A stretch of DNA of 64,000 bases from Bacillus sp. FJAT-47783 (GCF_022808615.1 NZ_JAKZKS010000006.1:62001-126000), one strand, 5' to 3'. Numbered from the stretch's first letter, positions 37,438 to 47,941 are shown. Numbers and translations: made by a program. The notes: generated by a model from the sequence alone, not told the origin.

Positions 37438-38577
37438 ATGAAGGTTGCGATCTTTACAGATACGTTTTACCCTGACGTCAATGGAGTAGCACGGACGCTA
37501 AAGCGATTTACAGATCATTTAGAAAAACGTGGACATGAATATCGCGTTTTTGCACCAGAGAGTACAAACGACCACTTGTTTTCCAATAATATCCGTCGTT
37601 TTACAAGCTTGCCTTTTTTCTTATACCCGGAATGCCGGCTCGCTTTACCAAATATGCTCCAGATTAAAGCAGAGCTTATCCGCTTTCAACCAGACCTTAT
37701 TCATATCGCTACACCATTTAATGTAGGACTTTGTGGATTACATTATGCAAAAAAGTTAAACATTCCACTTGTAGGATCTTATCATACAGATTTTGATCAA
37801 TATTTAGAGTATTACGACCTGCAACTTTTCTCGAAATTATTGTGGAAATATATGCATTGGTTTCATCGTCCGTTCGAAAAAATATTTGTTCCATCACATT
37901 TTACAATGGAACAACTAACAAAGCACGGGTTTACGAATTTACACATTTGGGCAAGAGGCGTCGATTGCCAAATGTTTCACCCCTATTTTGACAAACTAGA
38001 AATTCGAACGAAATACAACCTTAAGGAAAAGTATATTTTATCGTATGTTGGTCGAATTGCCCCCGAAAAAGATATCGAGACGTTAATAACGATTGCCAAT
38101 AACCTTCCCGAGCATGTAAAACAAAATGTTCATTGGTTAATTGTTGGAGAAGGTCCTTCACTTGAAGAAATGAAACAGAAAGCACCTACTAATAGCACAT
38201 TTACAGGATTCTTAAAAGGAGAAGAATTGGCAAAAGTGTACGCTACTTCTGATTTATTTGTGTTCCCTTCACCGACAGAAACATTTGGAAATGTCGTATT
38301 AGAAGCGATGGCATCTGGCACACCGACAATTGGTGCCAATTCAGGTGGAGTAAAAAACATTATTCAACATTACAAAACAGGTAGTTTATGTGAAATGAAA
38401 CAGGCAAATCAGTTTATTGAGGAAATTGCGTATCTTTTATCCAATGACTCAAAGCGAATTGAAATGGGGCATGAAGCCCGTTCTTACGCATTATCACAAA
38501 CGTGGGACTCCATTTTAGATGGACTTATCAATGAATATAAAACAGTCATTAACTATAAAAAAGTTCAATACGCTTAG
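37438..38577 (+). CDS. GT4-family glycosyltransferase
   Basis: A 379-residue GT-B glycosyltransferase of family 1/GT4. It begins KVAIFTDTFYPDVNGVARTL, the C-terminal donor-binding half has YVGRIAPEKDIETLI, and PSPTETFGNVVLEAMASGTP is the EX7E-type nucleotide-sugar motif. It is like bacterial alpha-mannosyl or glucosyl transferases that act on membrane lipids. The acceptor is not evident. I prefer the second ATG (37438), 6 bp after AGGAGG, to the first (37435). Confidence 0.85.
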   Translation: MKVAIFTDTFYPDVNGVARTLKRFTDHLEKRGHEYRVFAPESTNDHLFSNNIRRFTSLPFFLYPECRLALPNMLQIKAELIRFQPDLIHIATPFNVGLCGLHYAKKLNIPLVGSYHTDFDQYLEYYDLQLFSKLLWKYMHWFHRPFEKIFVPSHFTMEQLTKHGFTNLHIWARGVDCQMFHPYFDKLEIRTKYNLKEKYILSYVGRIAPEKDIETLITIANNLPEHVKQNVHWLIVGEGPSLEEMKQKAPTNSTFTGFLKGEELAKVYATSDLFVFPSPTETFGNVVLEAMASGTPTIGANSGGVKNIIQHYKTGSLCEMKQANQFIEEIAYLLSNDSKRIEMGHEARSYALSQTWDSILDGLINEYKTVINYKKVQYA

Positions 38578-38591
38578 CACTTCTATCGAAT

Positions 38592-38625
38592 TAAAAAACC
38601 CCCTCAATTTAGAGGGGGCCTTTTT
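38592..38625. terminator. Bidirectional terminator between glycosyltransferase and metK
   Basis: CCCCCTC and GAGGGGG make a strong hairpin with TTTTT on one side and AAAAAA on the other, serving both converging genes. Confidence 0.92.
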
Positions 38626-38626
38626 G

Positions 38627-39829
38627 TTAAGATGATAATGCTTGTTCACGAAGCGCAGTCGCTTTATCTGTGCGCTCCCATGGTAAATCAAGATCGTTGC
38701 GTCCAAAGTGACCGTAAGCGGCCGTCTTTTTGTAAATTGGACGACGTAAGTCAAGCATTTTAATGATACCAGCTGGACGAAGATCGAAGTTTTTACGTAC
38801 AACCTCTACAAGGACATCTTCAGAAACTTTGCCAGTACCGAATGTATCAATCGAGATCGAGACCGGTTGTGCCACACCAATTGCATAAGCAAGTTGAACT
38901 TCACATTTATCGGCAAGTTCTGCTGCAACAATATTTTTCGCTACGTAACGAGCAGCATAGGCAGCAGAACGGTCAACCTTTGTAGGATCCTTACCAGAAA
39001 AAGCTCCACCACCGTGACGAGCATAACCGCCATACGTATCAACAATAATTTTGCGACCTGTTAAACCAGCATCCCCTTGAGGTCCACCGATAACAAAACG
39101 ACCTGTAGGGTTAATGAAATATTTTGTATGTTCATCTATTAATTCTTTTGGAACTACCGGATCAATGACATGTTCCTTAATATTACGTTGAATTTGTTCT
39201 AACGTAATTTCTGGATGATGTTGAGTCGACACAACAATTGTATCAATACGGACAGGCTTATCGTTTTCATCGTACTCAACTGTTACTTGAGTTTTCCCGT
39301 CAGGACGTAAGTATGGGAGAATTTCTTCTTTACGAACTTCTGTTAAACGTCTAGAAATTTTATGTGCTAAAGAAATCGGTAATGGCATTAATTCTTTCGT
39401 TTCGTTACAAGCGTAACCAAACATTAACCCTTGATCCCCTGCACCAATCGCTTCAATTTCTTCATCTGTCATTTGTCCTTCACGTGCTTCAAGCGCTTTA
39501 TCTACACCCATTGCAATATCAGGGGATTGCTCGTCAATAGATGTTAATACAGAGCAAGTTTCAGCATCAAAACCGTATTTTGCACGCGTATAACCAATTT
39601 CCTTTACCGTTTCACGAACAATTTTTGGAATATCAACATAAGTGCTTGTCGTGATTTCTCCACTTACTAATACTAAACCAGTTGTAACAGAAGTTTCACA
39701 TGCTACACGTGCATTCGGATCATTTTCTAAAATGGCATCTAAAATGGAATCAGAAATTTGGTCACAAATCTTATCCGGATGCCCTTCCGTTACAGACTCC
39801 GATGTAAATAGACGTCTTTTATTCGTCAT
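38627..39829 (-). CDS. metK: S-adenosylmethionine synthetase
   Basis: A 400-residue MetK making SAM from methionine and [23 protein letters not shown] opens the protein, [12 protein letters not shown] is signature 1, and [19 protein letters not shown] is signature 2. The length equals that of the B. subtilis enzyme. The start is ATG 39829, with GAGGAGG upstream; the frame to 39856 runs through that ribosome site. A SAM-I riboswitch in the long leader gives feedback control. Confidence 0.97.
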   Translation of the reverse strand: MTNKRRLFTSESVTEGHPDKICDQISDSILDAILENDPNARVACETSVTTGLVLVSGEITTSTYVDIPKIVRETVKEIGYTRAKYGFDAETCSVLTSIDEQSPDIAMGVDKALEAREGQMTDEEIEAIGAGDQGLMFGYACNETKELMPLPISLAHKISRRLTEVRKEEILPYLRPDGKTQVTVEYDENDKPVRIDTIVVSTQHHPEITLEQIQRNIKEHVIDPVVPKELIDEHTKYFINPTGRFVIGGPQGDAGLTGRKIIVDTYGGYARHGGGAFSGKDPTKVDRSAAYAARYVAKNIVAAELADKCEVQLAYAIGVAQPVSISIDTFGTGKVSEDVLVEVVRKNFDLRPAGIIKMLDLRRPIYKKTAAYGHFGRNDLDLPWERTDKATALREQALSS

Positions 39830-40028
39830 GAACTTTTCCTCCTCAAATATTATCAATTGGTTGAGACGGAACTCATTTCCCTTCTAAAAATAGTGTTCAC
39901 TTATACATGCTTTCAATTAGTAGCATTTTTTACTATAAGAGAATGATCAAAAAGGGGTCATGTCTTTTTAAGATTTCAAGAAAGAGAACTTCCCACCTTT
40001 TTGAACATACACTATTTACTTATCGCAA

Positions 40029-40061
40029 AGAAAAAACCTTTCCTTACTTTGAGGAAAGGTT
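40029..40061 (-). terminator. Expression-platform terminator of the SAM riboswitch
   Basis: AACCTTTCCT pairs with AGGAAAGGTT on the minus strand and is followed by six T. It lies between the aptamer and metK. Confidence 0.9.
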
Positions 40062-40083
40062 GATAATGTCGTTCATTGCCTTT

Positions 40084-40284
40084 CACTCTTATCGATCAAG
40101 GACAATACCTTGCATCAGGTTAGCACCGTTGCTCGAAAACGACCGCATGCCATGAAGTAAATAATCACCTTCTTACACCCCATTAATTGTACAATGAATG
40201 ATGATGTATGCGGCTACTTTCTTTGTAAGCCGGTTGCTGGGTTTCATCGGGCCTGTCCCTCCACCAACTCGGGATAAGAGAATC
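40084..40284 (-). promoter_or_regulatory. SAM-I (S-box) riboswitch of metK
   Basis: On the minus strand the P1 strands CTCTTATCC (near 40270-40280) and GATAAGAGTG (near 40084-40094) pair. Conserved parts are GAGGGACAGGCCCGATGAAACCC-type sequence, CAGCAACCGGC, GGTGCTAACCTGATGCAAGG and the closing GATAAGAG. About 90 nt separate the P2 region from the GGTGCTAA segment, so the P3 arm is longer than usual. Binding of SAM should favour the downstream terminator. Confidence 0.95.
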
Positions 40285-40297
40285 CGTTCAAGCAATT

Positions 40298-40327
40298 ATC
40301 TTACATGAATAAAATGGGCAATGTCAA
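40298..40327 (-). promoter_or_regulatory. Sigma-A promoter of metK
   Basis: TTGACA (40322-40327) and TAAGAT (40298-40303) on the minus strand with 18 bp between them, just upstream of the riboswitch. Confidence 0.75.
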
Positions 40328-40463
40328 CAAAAAAATGACTAGATTCTTCATAATTATCGATAATATAATTAAATATACTGAAGTCCTTATTTCCCTTTAA
40401 GATGGGATAAAATTTAGCTACCTATTTTTTAATAAAATACGAACAAAAAAACACGAAATAGTA

Positions 40464-40491
40464 TAGACTATTTTTGTAAATGTGTTATACT
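40464..40491 (+). promoter_or_regulatory. pckA promoter with CcpN-type operator
   Basis: TAGACT (40464-40469) and TATACT (40486-40491) form the promoter. The last 11 bases, TGTGTTATACT (40481-40491), match the published CcpN consensus TRTGHYATAYW exactly and cover the -10 box. CcpN represses pckA and gapB in B. subtilis under glycolytic conditions. Confidence 0.7.
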
Positions 40492-40550
40492 AATTTTGAA
40501 CTTACATTGATGATGACTTTAATTTATATAAAAAAAGGATGGTATGAGGA

Positions 40551-42140
40551 ATGAATACAGTGGATATATCCAATGAGTTAATTCATGTATTGAACGGTAC
40601 GAATACTTACCATAATTTATCTGTTTCCCAATTGGTTGAAAAAGTGCTTGCGCGTAATGAGGGAATTCTTACATCAACAGGCGCTGTTCGTGCAACTACA
40701 GGAAAATACACTGGACGTTCTCCTAAAGATAAATTTATTGTAGACGAAGCATCTACTAGAGATAAAATTGATTGGGGTTCTGTTAATCAACCTATATCGG
40801 AAGAAATTTTTGAAAAACTTTACGTGAAAGTAATCGAGTACTTGAAAAAGAAAGATGAGTTATTTGTATTTAAAGGCTTCGCGGGTGCAGACGAAAGATA
40901 TCGACTTCCAATTCAAGTGATCAATGAATTTGCATGGCACAATTTATTTGCTCATCAACTTTTTATTCGCCCAGAAAATGAAGATGAGTTAAAGAATCAT
41001 GAAAATCCATTTACAATCGTATCTGCGCCAACTTTCAAAGCTGATCCTGAAATTGATGGTACAAATTCAGAAACATTTATTATGCTATCTTTCGAAAAAC
41101 GGATTATCTTAATTGGTGGGACAGAATATGCAGGGGAAATGAAAAAATCCATTTTTTCTGTTATGAACTTTTTATTACCTGAAAATGACATTTTATCGAT
41201 GCATTGTTCTGCAAACGTAGGTCAAGAAGGTGATGTTGCGTTATTCTTTGGCCTTTCTGGCACGGGAAAAACAACATTATCCGCAGATCCAAAGCGCCGC
41301 TTAATTGGTGATGATGAGCACGGTTGGTCTCACTCTGGCGTATTTAACATTGAAGGTGGATGCTACGCAAAATGTATCGGACTATCTCGCGAAAAAGAAC
41401 CGCAAATTTTTGATGCTATTCGATTCGGCTCTGTTCTTGAAAATGTTATGATTGATGAGGAAACGCGTGTTGCTGATTATGATAGTTCCTTTTTAACAGA
41501 AAATACGCGAGCTGCGTATCCTATTGAAGCAATTGACAACATTATAAAACCAAGTATTGCCGGACATCCAAATACAATCGTATTCTTAACAGCAGATGCT
41601 TTCGGTGTGTTACCACCGATCTCTAAATTAACGAAAGAACAAGCAATGTACCACTTCTTAAGTGGTTATACAAGTAAACTTGCTGGTACTGAGCGTGGTA
41701 TTACATCACCGCAAACAACATTCTCAACATGCTTCGGGTCGCCATTCTTACCTTTACAAGCTACTCGATATGCTGAAATGCTTGGCCAAAAAATAGATGA
41801 ACACGATGTGAAAGTATTTTTAGTGAACACTGGATGGACTGGAGGCGAATACGGCGTAGGCCAACGTATGAAGCTTTCCTACACAAGAGCTATGGTTCAA
41901 GCAGCTTTAGAGGGCGATTTAGACAATGTTGAAACCGTAAAAGATGAAATTTTCGGTTTACACATTCCTTTACATGTACCAGGTGTACCTGATGAAGTGT
42001 TACAACCTGTAAAAACATGGGACGATCAAGAGGCATATTATACAAAAGCAAAAGAACTTGCGGAAGCATTTAAAGAAAACTTTAAAAAGTTTTCAAATGT
42101 TCCTGAAGAGATTGGAAAGCTCGGAGGGCCAACTGTATAA
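40551..42140 (+). CDS. pckA: Phosphoenolpyruvate carboxykinase (ATP)
   Basis: A 529-residue ATP-dependent PEP carboxykinase, converting oxaloacetate to PEP for gluconeogenesis. The substrate block [15 protein letters not shown] is near residue 45, the kinase-1a P-loop [13 protein letters not shown] near 235, kinase-2 GDDEHGW just after, and [16 protein letters not shown] in the C-terminal half. Ribosome site AAAAAGGATGG. A CcpN-like operator suggests repression during sugar growth. Followed by a clear terminator. Confidence 0.97.
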   Translation: MNTVDISNELIHVLNGTNTYHNLSVSQLVEKVLARNEGILTSTGAVRATTGKYTGRSPKDKFIVDEASTRDKIDWGSVNQPISEEIFEKLYVKVIEYLKKKDELFVFKGFAGADERYRLPIQVINEFAWHNLFAHQLFIRPENEDELKNHENPFTIVSAPTFKADPEIDGTNSETFIMLSFEKRIILIGGTEYAGEMKKSIFSVMNFLLPENDILSMHCSANVGQEGDVALFFGLSGTGKTTLSADPKRRLIGDDEHGWSHSGVFNIEGGCYAKCIGLSREKEPQIFDAIRFGSVLENVMIDEETRVADYDSSFLTENTRAAYPIEAIDNIIKPSIAGHPNTIVFLTADAFGVLPPISKLTKEQAMYHFLSGYTSKLAGTERGITSPQTTFSTCFGSPFLPLQATRYAEMLGQKIDEHDVKVFLVNTGWTGGEYGVGQRMKLSYTRAMVQAALEGDLDNVETVKDEIFGLHIPLHVPGVPDEVLQPVKTWDDQEAYYTKAKELAEAFKENFKKFSNVPEEIGKLGGPTV

Positions 42141-42148
42141 TTGATGTA

Positions 42149-42184
42149 ACAAGCTGACCAATGGTCAGCTTGTCCTGTTTTTTT
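42149..42184 (+). terminator. Terminator of pckA
   Basis: ACAAGCTGACC and GGTCAGCTTGT form a perfect 11-bp stem; seven to eight T follow after a short spacer. Confidence 0.9.
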
Positions 42185-42377
42185 GGCAAATGACCAATAT
42201 ATCCCTACAATAGATAGATTAGGATATGCATCTACATTTACCTTAAATTTATGTATTTCAATATAATTTTTCTGAATAATGAAAATTTTATTTTTATCGT
42301 TCCAATCTGTTTTATTTTATGATACTTTATTTATAATTCATCTCAGATGAACATCTGTATATAAGAGGGGGACAAAA

Positions 42378-43571
42378 ATGAAAATCAACATCGGTCTTTT
42401 ACCTAGAATTATTTTAGCAATTGTTTTAGGCGTTGCCATCGGTAGTGTTGCACCACAATGGCTAGTCAAGTTGTTCTCAACCTTTAATGGCATTTTTGGC
42501 AGCTTCCTAGGATTTGTCATTCCGCTTATTATTATCGGTTTTATCGCACCCGGTATTGCGGAAATGGGAAGAGGCGCTGGAAAAATGCTCGGTATTACAA
42601 CTGCTGTTGCCTACGGGTCAACGATTGTAGCCGGTTTACTTGCTTTTTTTGCAGGATCAGCGTTCCTTCCATCTTTTATCTCTGGCAACCACTTAGAAGA
42701 ATTGGAAAATCCAGAGGAATTTTTACAGCATCCTTTCTTCCAAATAGACATGCCTCCTGTTATGGGCGTGATGAGTGCTTTATTATTAGCTTTTATTTTA
42801 GGAATAGGAATGGCCACAATCAAAGGCGACACATTGCAGCAAGCGTTTAATAACTTCCGTACAATTATTGAAAAATTAATTTCAAACATTATTATTCCAC
42901 TTCTTCCTATTCATATTTTTGGAATTTTCGCGAACATGACGTACGGTGGGCAAGTAGCACTTATATTATCTGTTTTTGCTAAAGTTTTTGCACTAATTAT
43001 CGCTCTTCATATCATCATGTTACTGATCCAATATACAACTAGCGGTGTTGTATCAGGAAAAAATCCATTTACATTGATGAAAACGATGCTTCCTGCTTAC
43101 TTTACAGCACTTGGAACTCAATCATCTGCAGCAACAATTCCTGTTACATTACGACAAGCAAAACAAACAGGCGTTAAAGAAAAAGTAGCAGATTTTACTG
43201 TACCGCTATTAGCAACGATTCACTTATCTGGTAGTACGATCACATTAGTATCTTGTGCCATGGGTGTGATGTTGTTAAATGGACAAACTCCTGACCTTGC
43301 TTCCATTACACCGTTTATTTTCATGCTAGGTGTCACAATGATAGCCGCACCTGGTGTACCTGGTGGTGCCGTCATGGCTGCATTAGGGTTATTAGATTCT
43401 ATGCTTGGCTTTAATGAAACGATGCTAACGTTAATGATTGCCTTATATTTAGCGCAAGATAGCTTCGGAACAGCAACAAACGTAACAGGTGATGGAGCAT
43501 TAACGGTTATCGTCAATAAATTTACAAAGAAACAAAGTAGCGGGTCAAAAAATGAAGCTTCCATAGCATAA
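42378..43571 (+). CDS. DAACS-family sodium/proton:dicarboxylate or amino acid symporter
   Basis: A 397-residue membrane carrier of the dicarboxylate/amino acid:cation symporter family. It has about eight helices and two re-entrant loops: TALGTQSSAATIPVTLRQAK (the serine-rich HP1) and the C-terminal DSFGTATNVTGDGALT block, near the substrate site. Substrate may be a C4-dicarboxylate, glutamate or serine/threonine; the sequence does not decide. It is monocistronic with its own terminator, and lies beside pckA, which would suit dicarboxylate uptake. Confidence 0.85.
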   Translation: MKINIGLLPRIILAIVLGVAIGSVAPQWLVKLFSTFNGIFGSFLGFVIPLIIIGFIAPGIAEMGRGAGKMLGITTAVAYGSTIVAGLLAFFAGSAFLPSFISGNHLEELENPEEFLQHPFFQIDMPPVMGVMSALLLAFILGIGMATIKGDTLQQAFNNFRTIIEKLISNIIIPLLPIHIFGIFANMTYGGQVALILSVFAKVFALIIALHIIMLLIQYTTSGVVSGKNPFTLMKTMLPAYFTALGTQSSAATIPVTLRQAKQTGVKEKVADFTVPLLATIHLSGSTITLVSCAMGVMLLNGQTPDLASITPFIFMLGVTMIAAPGVPGGAVMAALGLLDSMLGFNETMLTLMIALYLAQDSFGTATNVTGDGALTVIVNKFTKKQSSGSKNEASIA

Positions 43572-43582
43572 TTTAAAAGATT

Positions 43583-43616
43583 AAAAACTCGGCTGATTTA
43601 CAGCCGAGTTTTTTTA
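43583..43616. terminator. Bidirectional terminator between the symporter and ytmB
   Basis: AAAAACTCGGCTG and CAGCCGAGTTTTTTT are perfect inverted arms with T-runs in both directions. Confidence 0.92.
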
Positions 43617-43619
43617 CCC

Positions 43620-43862
43620 TTAATTGGTTGATTTTAAGGCAATCAAATTATATGTTAAAACCGTTTTATTATTTTCGAGTTCAATCTTTTGAATGATACC
43701 CGTTCCAATTGTGTCACCTTCAATTGTTTTTTTAACTTCAAGTGGGATATCAATTGGATAAAGACGGTATCCTTTTTTTACAAGTCGGAACATATTTTCT
43801 TCGATACGTTTTTCATTTCCTTTTGTTACAATCATTGTATTTAATTCAAGTGGCATTCCCAT
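43620..43862 (-). CDS. ytmB: YtmB-like small protein (DUF2584)
   Basis: An 80-residue protein, mostly beta by composition, beginning MGMPLELNTMIVTKG with basic stretches (NEKRIEENMFRLVKKGYRLYP) and a TGIIQKIELENNKTVLTY strand region. Length and position match B. subtilis YtmB, a member of DUF2584 with unknown function. AGGGGCTG precedes the ATG. It stands between two hairpin-bounded units. Confidence 0.8.
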   Translation of the reverse strand: MGMPLELNTMIVTKGNEKRIEENMFRLVKKGYRLYPIDIPLEVKKTIEGDTIGTGIIQKIELENNKTVLTYNLIALKSTN

Positions 43863-43945
43863 CGTCTATTCAGCCCCTTCATCTTCCATTTATCTGTTGT
43901 TATCATATCATTTCTGAAGACAATAAGGTAGTATAGCCATTCGAG

Positions 43946-44737
43946 TTATTGTCTTTTCATCCATTCTGTTAATTGTTTGACCATTTCCCTGTTCATCTTA
44001 GGAGGGAAGTAATGATTAAATTTTTCAACATATATCGTCGTAACGAGTTTACCTAATTCTTTTAATCGTTTTTCAAGTCGGTACGCATGCTTAATGGATA
44101 CATTTTGATCTTGAACGCCATGAATAATGAGTACTGGTACATGTAATTGTTCTAGTTCATATAAAGGTGTTCGCCATTTATAACGGTCGGGATATTTATT
44201 TGGCGTACCTCCAATAACCCGCTTCATCATACGCCGTAAATCTTCGCGTTCAACATATGTAAGTGCCATATCAGAAACACCGCCCCATGTGACGACAGAA
44301 CGAATGGCTGGACAATCTGGACAATGAATAGCAGTTAATAGAGCCATTACACCTCCACGAGAAAAACCGAAGACATGAATACGACTTTTTCGTACATTCA
44401 AATGATTTCTTAGAAGACGAACAGCTGAAAACGCATCGACACGATCGTTTCCGGCAAAGTCTTCATTTCCTTCCCCTCCTTGATTACCACGATAATAAGG
44501 GGCCATCACAACAAACCCTTGCGCTGCAAATTGAACGATTCGGCTTGGTCTTACCATACCAACATTTTTAATACCACCTCGTAAATATAAAAAGCCATCA
44601 TATATCCCGGGCTTACGAGGCTCTGCTAATAACCCTTTAACTTTTAAACCATCTGACCAATATGTTACTTGAAATAATTTTATATTCGGATTAGGTGAAG
44701 GAAATAACTGCTTTTCAATCACATCGCCATTTTTCAT
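43946..44737 (-). CDS. ytmA: YtmA-like alpha/beta hydrolase (prolyl oligopeptidase-like)
   Basis: A 263-residue serine hydrolase of the S9/dienelactone-hydrolase-like group. FGFSRGGVMALL holds the nucleophile Ser, the acid is in VLIIHGVQDQNVS, and the catalytic His is in FNHYFPPKMNRE. There is no signal peptide and no beta-propeller, so the enzyme is cytosolic and may act on short esters or peptides. GGAGGAT precedes the ATG. Substrate unknown. Confidence 0.85.
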   Translation of the reverse strand: MKNGDVIEKQLFPSPNPNIKLFQVTYWSDGLKVKGLLAEPRKPGIYDGFLYLRGGIKNVGMVRPSRIVQFAAQGFVVMAPYYRGNQGGEGNEDFAGNDRVDAFSAVRLLRNHLNVRKSRIHVFGFSRGGVMALLTAIHCPDCPAIRSVVTWGGVSDMALTYVEREDLRRMMKRVIGGTPNKYPDRYKWRTPLYELEQLHVPVLIIHGVQDQNVSIKHAYRLEKRLKELGKLVTTIYVEKFNHYFPPKMNREMVKQLTEWMKRQ

Positions 44738-44856
44738 ATCATATCCTCCAGCTATTAGGCATTCACATATTTATGATTCTTTTCATACTGTAACGTAGGT
44801 ATAAATGTTTTTACAAGGTTTGAATCGGAACTGTTCAATAAAAGGAGGGCTATAAC

Positions 44857-45846
44857 ATGAAAAAGTGGCTATTTACACTTTTTCTCGCAAGTGTCATGCT
44901 TTTTTCTCTCGTTGCTTGTAATAAAAATCAAGGTAACGAAAAAATTCGCTTAGCGGAAGTTACTCATTCTGTTTTTTACGCACCTTTGTATGTCGCCATT
45001 GAAAAAGGATTTTTCGAGGCTGAGGGAATTGATTTAGAATTGAAGACAACGTGGGGAGGAGACAAAACGATGACAGCGCTCTTATCAGGTGGTGCTGATA
45101 TCGCTTTAGTCGGTTCCGAAACGACCATTTACGTTCATGCTCAAGAAGCGAATGATCCTGTTATTAATTTTGCCCAACTAACCCAAACGGATGGGACATT
45201 TCTCGTGTCTCGAAAACCGATCGAACATTTTCAATGGGATATGTTAAATGGAACAACCTTTTTAGGCCAACGAAAAGGTGGAATGCCACAAATGGTTGGG
45301 GAATTTGTATTGAAAAAACATAACATCGACCCACATCAGGATCTACATTTAATCCAAAATATTGACTTTGCCAACATCGCTAATTCCTTTGCATCTGGAA
45401 CAGGGGACTTCGTGCAACTCTTTGAACCAACTGCGAGCATTTTCGAACAGGAAGGAAAAGGGCATATCGTCGCGTCATTCGGTGAGGAGTCTGGATTAGT
45501 ACCATATACATCTTTTATGGCAAAGAATAGCTACCTAGAAAAAAACGATGAAACCATCGTAAAATTTACAAAAGCACTATACAAAGCGCAACGATGGGTA
45601 GATACTCATACTCCAAGAGAAATCGCTGAAGTCGTTGCCCCACAATTTGAAGATACGTCCATTGACTTACTCGATACTGTCATCGACCGCTATAAAACCC
45701 AAGGCTCTTATGCAACAAATCCATTATTAGACGAAGAAGAATGGAATAATTTACAAAACATTATGGATGAAGCAGGAGAACTTCCTCAACGTGTCGATTA
45801 TGAAACACTTGTTAATACAACGTTTTCTGAGGAGGCCGTCAAGTAA
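44857..45846 (+). CDS. ytlA: YtlA-like ABC transporter substrate-binding lipoprotein
   Basis: A 329-residue lipoprotein of the NMT1/SsuA-like family. The signal peptide ends at the lipobox LFSLVAC (Cys21), so it is anchored outside the membrane. KIRLAEVTHSVFYAPLYVAIEKGFF is the usual start of such binding proteins for small sulfonates, nitrate or pyrimidines. First gene of ytlACD, an uptake system of unknown substrate. AAAGGAGGG precedes the ATG. No riboswitch is visible in the 119-bp leader. Confidence 0.88.
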   Translation: MKKWLFTLFLASVMLFSLVACNKNQGNEKIRLAEVTHSVFYAPLYVAIEKGFFEAEGIDLELKTTWGGDKTMTALLSGGADIALVGSETTIYVHAQEANDPVINFAQLTQTDGTFLVSRKPIEHFQWDMLNGTTFLGQRKGGMPQMVGEFVLKKHNIDPHQDLHLIQNIDFANIANSFASGTGDFVQLFEPTASIFEQEGKGHIVASFGEESGLVPYTSFMAKNSYLEKNDETIVKFTKALYKAQRWVDTHTPREIAEVVAPQFEDTSIDLLDTVIDRYKTQGSYATNPLLDEEEWNNLQNIMDEAGELPQRVDYETLVNTTFSEEAVK

Positions 45847-45859
45847 GGAGGCATGTTCC

Positions 45860-46639
45860 ATGTCGGCGTTTTTAATGATTAATCATATCCATCATACGTA
45901 TTTCACAAAAGATTCTGCATCCCGTGCCTTAGACGATATCCATCTATCCATTGAGGAAGGGGAATTTATCTCCTTCCTTGGACCTAGTGGCTGTGGGAAA
46001 ACAACTTTATTATCGATCGTTTCAGGGCTCCTAAAGCCAACGAGTGGTGAAGTTTATATACAAGGAAAACGAGTTGAATCAACGAGCTCTTCAATTGGTT
46101 ACATGCTACAGCAAGACTATTTATTCCCTTGGAAAACCATTCAAGAAAATATATTAATTGGATTAAAGATTTCAAAACAATTTAATAAAGAAACAACTGC
46201 TTCCGCAACGAAATTACTCAATGAGATGGGATTAAAATCGGTTCATAAATCATACCCTCGTCAATTATCAGGAGGGATGAGACAAAGAGCGGCTCTCGTA
46301 CGTACTTTAGCAACCAATCCGAAACTTTTATTATTAGATGAACCTTTCTCAGCGCTCGACTACCAAACAAAATTAAAGCTTGAAGACCTTGTTTTTGACA
46401 CATTGAAGCTATACGGGAAAACAGCCCTATTAGTTACTCATGATATTGGTGAAGCGATAGCAATGAGTGACCGAATTATCATTCTTTCTTCACAACCTGG
46501 AAAAGTTGAAAAAATTATCCAAGTCCCTGAAAACTTGCAGCAATTAACACCTTTTCATGCGAGGCAGCACCCGACATTTCCCGATCTGTTTCAATCTATA
46601 TGGAAGGAGTTAGATCAACTTGAAACATCAAAACAATGA
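45860..46639 (+). CDS. ytlC: YtlC-like ABC transporter ATPase
   Basis: A 259-residue importer ATPase. Walker [13 protein letters not shown]-loop [10 protein letters not shown], signature [16 protein letters not shown], Walker [13 protein letters not shown] and the switch His in LVTHDIGEA are all present. The SsuB/TauB type of this group drives nitrate-, sulfonate- or pyrimidine-type importers. The start is ATG 45860, 8 bp after AAGGAGG; the longer frame from 45767 would overlap ytlA by 80 bp. It overlaps ytlD by 20 bp. Confidence 0.92.
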   Translation: MSAFLMINHIHHTYFTKDSASRALDDIHLSIEEGEFISFLGPSGCGKTTLLSIVSGLLKPTSGEVYIQGKRVESTSSSIGYMLQQDYLFPWKTIQENILIGLKISKQFNKETTASATKLLNEMGLKSVHKSYPRQLSGGMRQRAALVRTLATNPKLLLLDEPFSALDYQTKLKLEDLVFDTLKLYGKTALLVTHDIGEAIAMSDRIIILSSQPGKVEKIIQVPENLQQLTPFHARQHPTFPDLFQSIWKELDQLETSKQ

Positions 46640-47435
46640 CATTGATCTTCTCCATAAACAATATGTAAAAAAGCTACAAATCGAAAAGAATTGGATTTTT
46701 ATTTTCCAATTCATTATATTTATTACATTCTTTACACTATGGGAAGTTGCATCGTTTCAAAGATGGATTGACCCTCTCATCTTTAGTGCTCCTTCGAAAA
46801 TATGGACCTTGTTTGTTGATAAAATTAGTGACGGTACGTTAGTCACACATTTAAATGCTACTCTTTTTGAAACGATTGTAGGCTTTATTTTAGGGACTGC
46901 ACTCGGTACATTATTAGCCGCTTTTTTATGGTGGTTTCCGAAAATGGCCAAAATTCTTGACCCTTACTTAGTCATTTTAAACGCAATGCCTAAAGTCGCA
47001 CTTGGGCCTATTTTAATCGTAGCACTCGGACCAGGGTTCACTTCCATTATCGCAATGGGAACAATTATTTCTGTTATTATTACGACCATCGTCGTTTACA
47101 CATCATTTAAAGAAGTCGACCCAAATTATATTAAAGTACTCAAAACCTTCCATGCTTCTAAATTCCAAACATTTAAAGAAGCTGTTTTACCAGCATCCTT
47201 TCCGACCATTATTTCTACACTAAAAGTTAATGTTGGCTTATCGTGGGTAGGCGTTATCGTCGGAGAATTTCTCGTATCCGGTAAAGGTCTCGGCTATATG
47301 ATCATTTATGGATTCCAAGTATTTAACTTTACACTCGTCATGCTCAGCTTATTATTAATCGCCATTTTTGCAACGATTATGTATAAAATCGTTGAATGGT
47401 TAGAAGCAAAATTGATAAAAAATATGGATTTATGA
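46620..47435 (+). CDS. ytlD: YtlD-like ABC transporter permease
   Basis: A 271-residue membrane protein with about six helices, of the binding-protein-dependent permease (BPD_transp_1) type. The EAA-loop-like segment [21 protein letters not shown] contacts the ATPase. The start is TTG 46620, 11 bp after AAGGAG and inside the end of ytlC. It completes the ytlACD importer (one permease, probably a homodimer). Confidence 0.9.
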   Translation: MKHQNNDIDLLHKQYVKKLQIEKNWIFIFQFIIFITFFTLWEVASFQRWIDPLIFSAPSKIWTLFVDKISDGTLVTHLNATLFETIVGFILGTALGTLLAAFLWWFPKMAKILDPYLVILNAMPKVALGPILIVALGPGFTSIIAMGTIISVIITTIVVYTSFKEVDPNYIKVLKTFHASKFQTFKEAVLPASFPTIISTLKVNVGLSWVGVIVGEFLVSGKGLGYMIIYGFQVFNFTLVMLSLLLIAIFATIMYKIVEWLEAKLIKNMDL

Positions 47436-47439
47436 CAGG

Positions 47440-47472
47440 AAAAAGGCCGGGGTTCAATCACCCGGCTTTATG
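47440..47472. terminator. Terminator between ytlD and ytkD
   Basis: GCCGGG and CCCGGC form a strong stem; the minus-strand side is followed by TTTTT and the plus-strand side by only TTTAT. It serves converging genes, and the ytkD stop lies inside. Confidence 0.75.
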
Positions 47473-47941
47473 TATGATTAAGTATCTTCATTCGTTCTAG
47501 GCTATTTAAAAGGACTCTGTCTTTCATAATAAAACTGAAACGTTTGTCTTCTTGAATATTTGTTGGGAGTTCATTAAGTAAAACGGGACCTTTTGTTTCA
47601 TAGTATGTTTCTTTTTTGATGATCTTTTCAATTGTAGCAACGTAAATATTTTTTACTATTTCCTTTTCTTTACCAAGCACTTTATATTGCCCTAAGTACT
47701 TCATTGTTTGAACGATACCACCTGTTTCTTCAAATACTTCCCTCATTGCTGCATCAACAGGCGTTTCTCCTTTTTCAACTTTTCCGCCTGGGAACTCATA
47801 GCCTCGGTCTTGATGATTCGTTAGCAGCCATTGACGACCATACTTACATATTACCCATACATGTTTTGGCTTTTTCGAAAAAGGATGGTCGTCAAAGGAT
47901 AATAGTACTTCATTTTGATAAAAATCAGTAAATCGGATCAT
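47468..47941 (-). CDS. ytkD: YtkD-like Nudix hydrolase
   Basis: A 157-residue Nudix enzyme. The Nudix box is at residues 52-74 (GGKVEKGETP, REVFEETGG) with all Glu residues in place. B. subtilis YtkD hydrolyses 8-oxo-dGTP and other nucleoside triphosphates and is linked to oxidative stress and spores. It is convergent with ytlD and lies near dps, another protective gene. No strong ribosome site is seen, but the start fits the family length. Confidence 0.88.
   Translation of the reverse strand: MIRFTDFYQNEVLLSFDDHPFSKKPKHVWVICKYGRQWLLTNHQDRGYEFPGGKVEKGETPVDAAMREVFEETGGIVQTMKYLGQYKVLGKEKEIVKNIYVATIEKIIKKETYYETKGPVLLNELPTNIQEDKRFSFIMKDRVLLNSLERMKILNHT

Noticed and set aside
44738-44856. Riboswitch before ytlACD
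   Set aside because: The leader is short and shows no TPP, guanidine or other known aptamer core.
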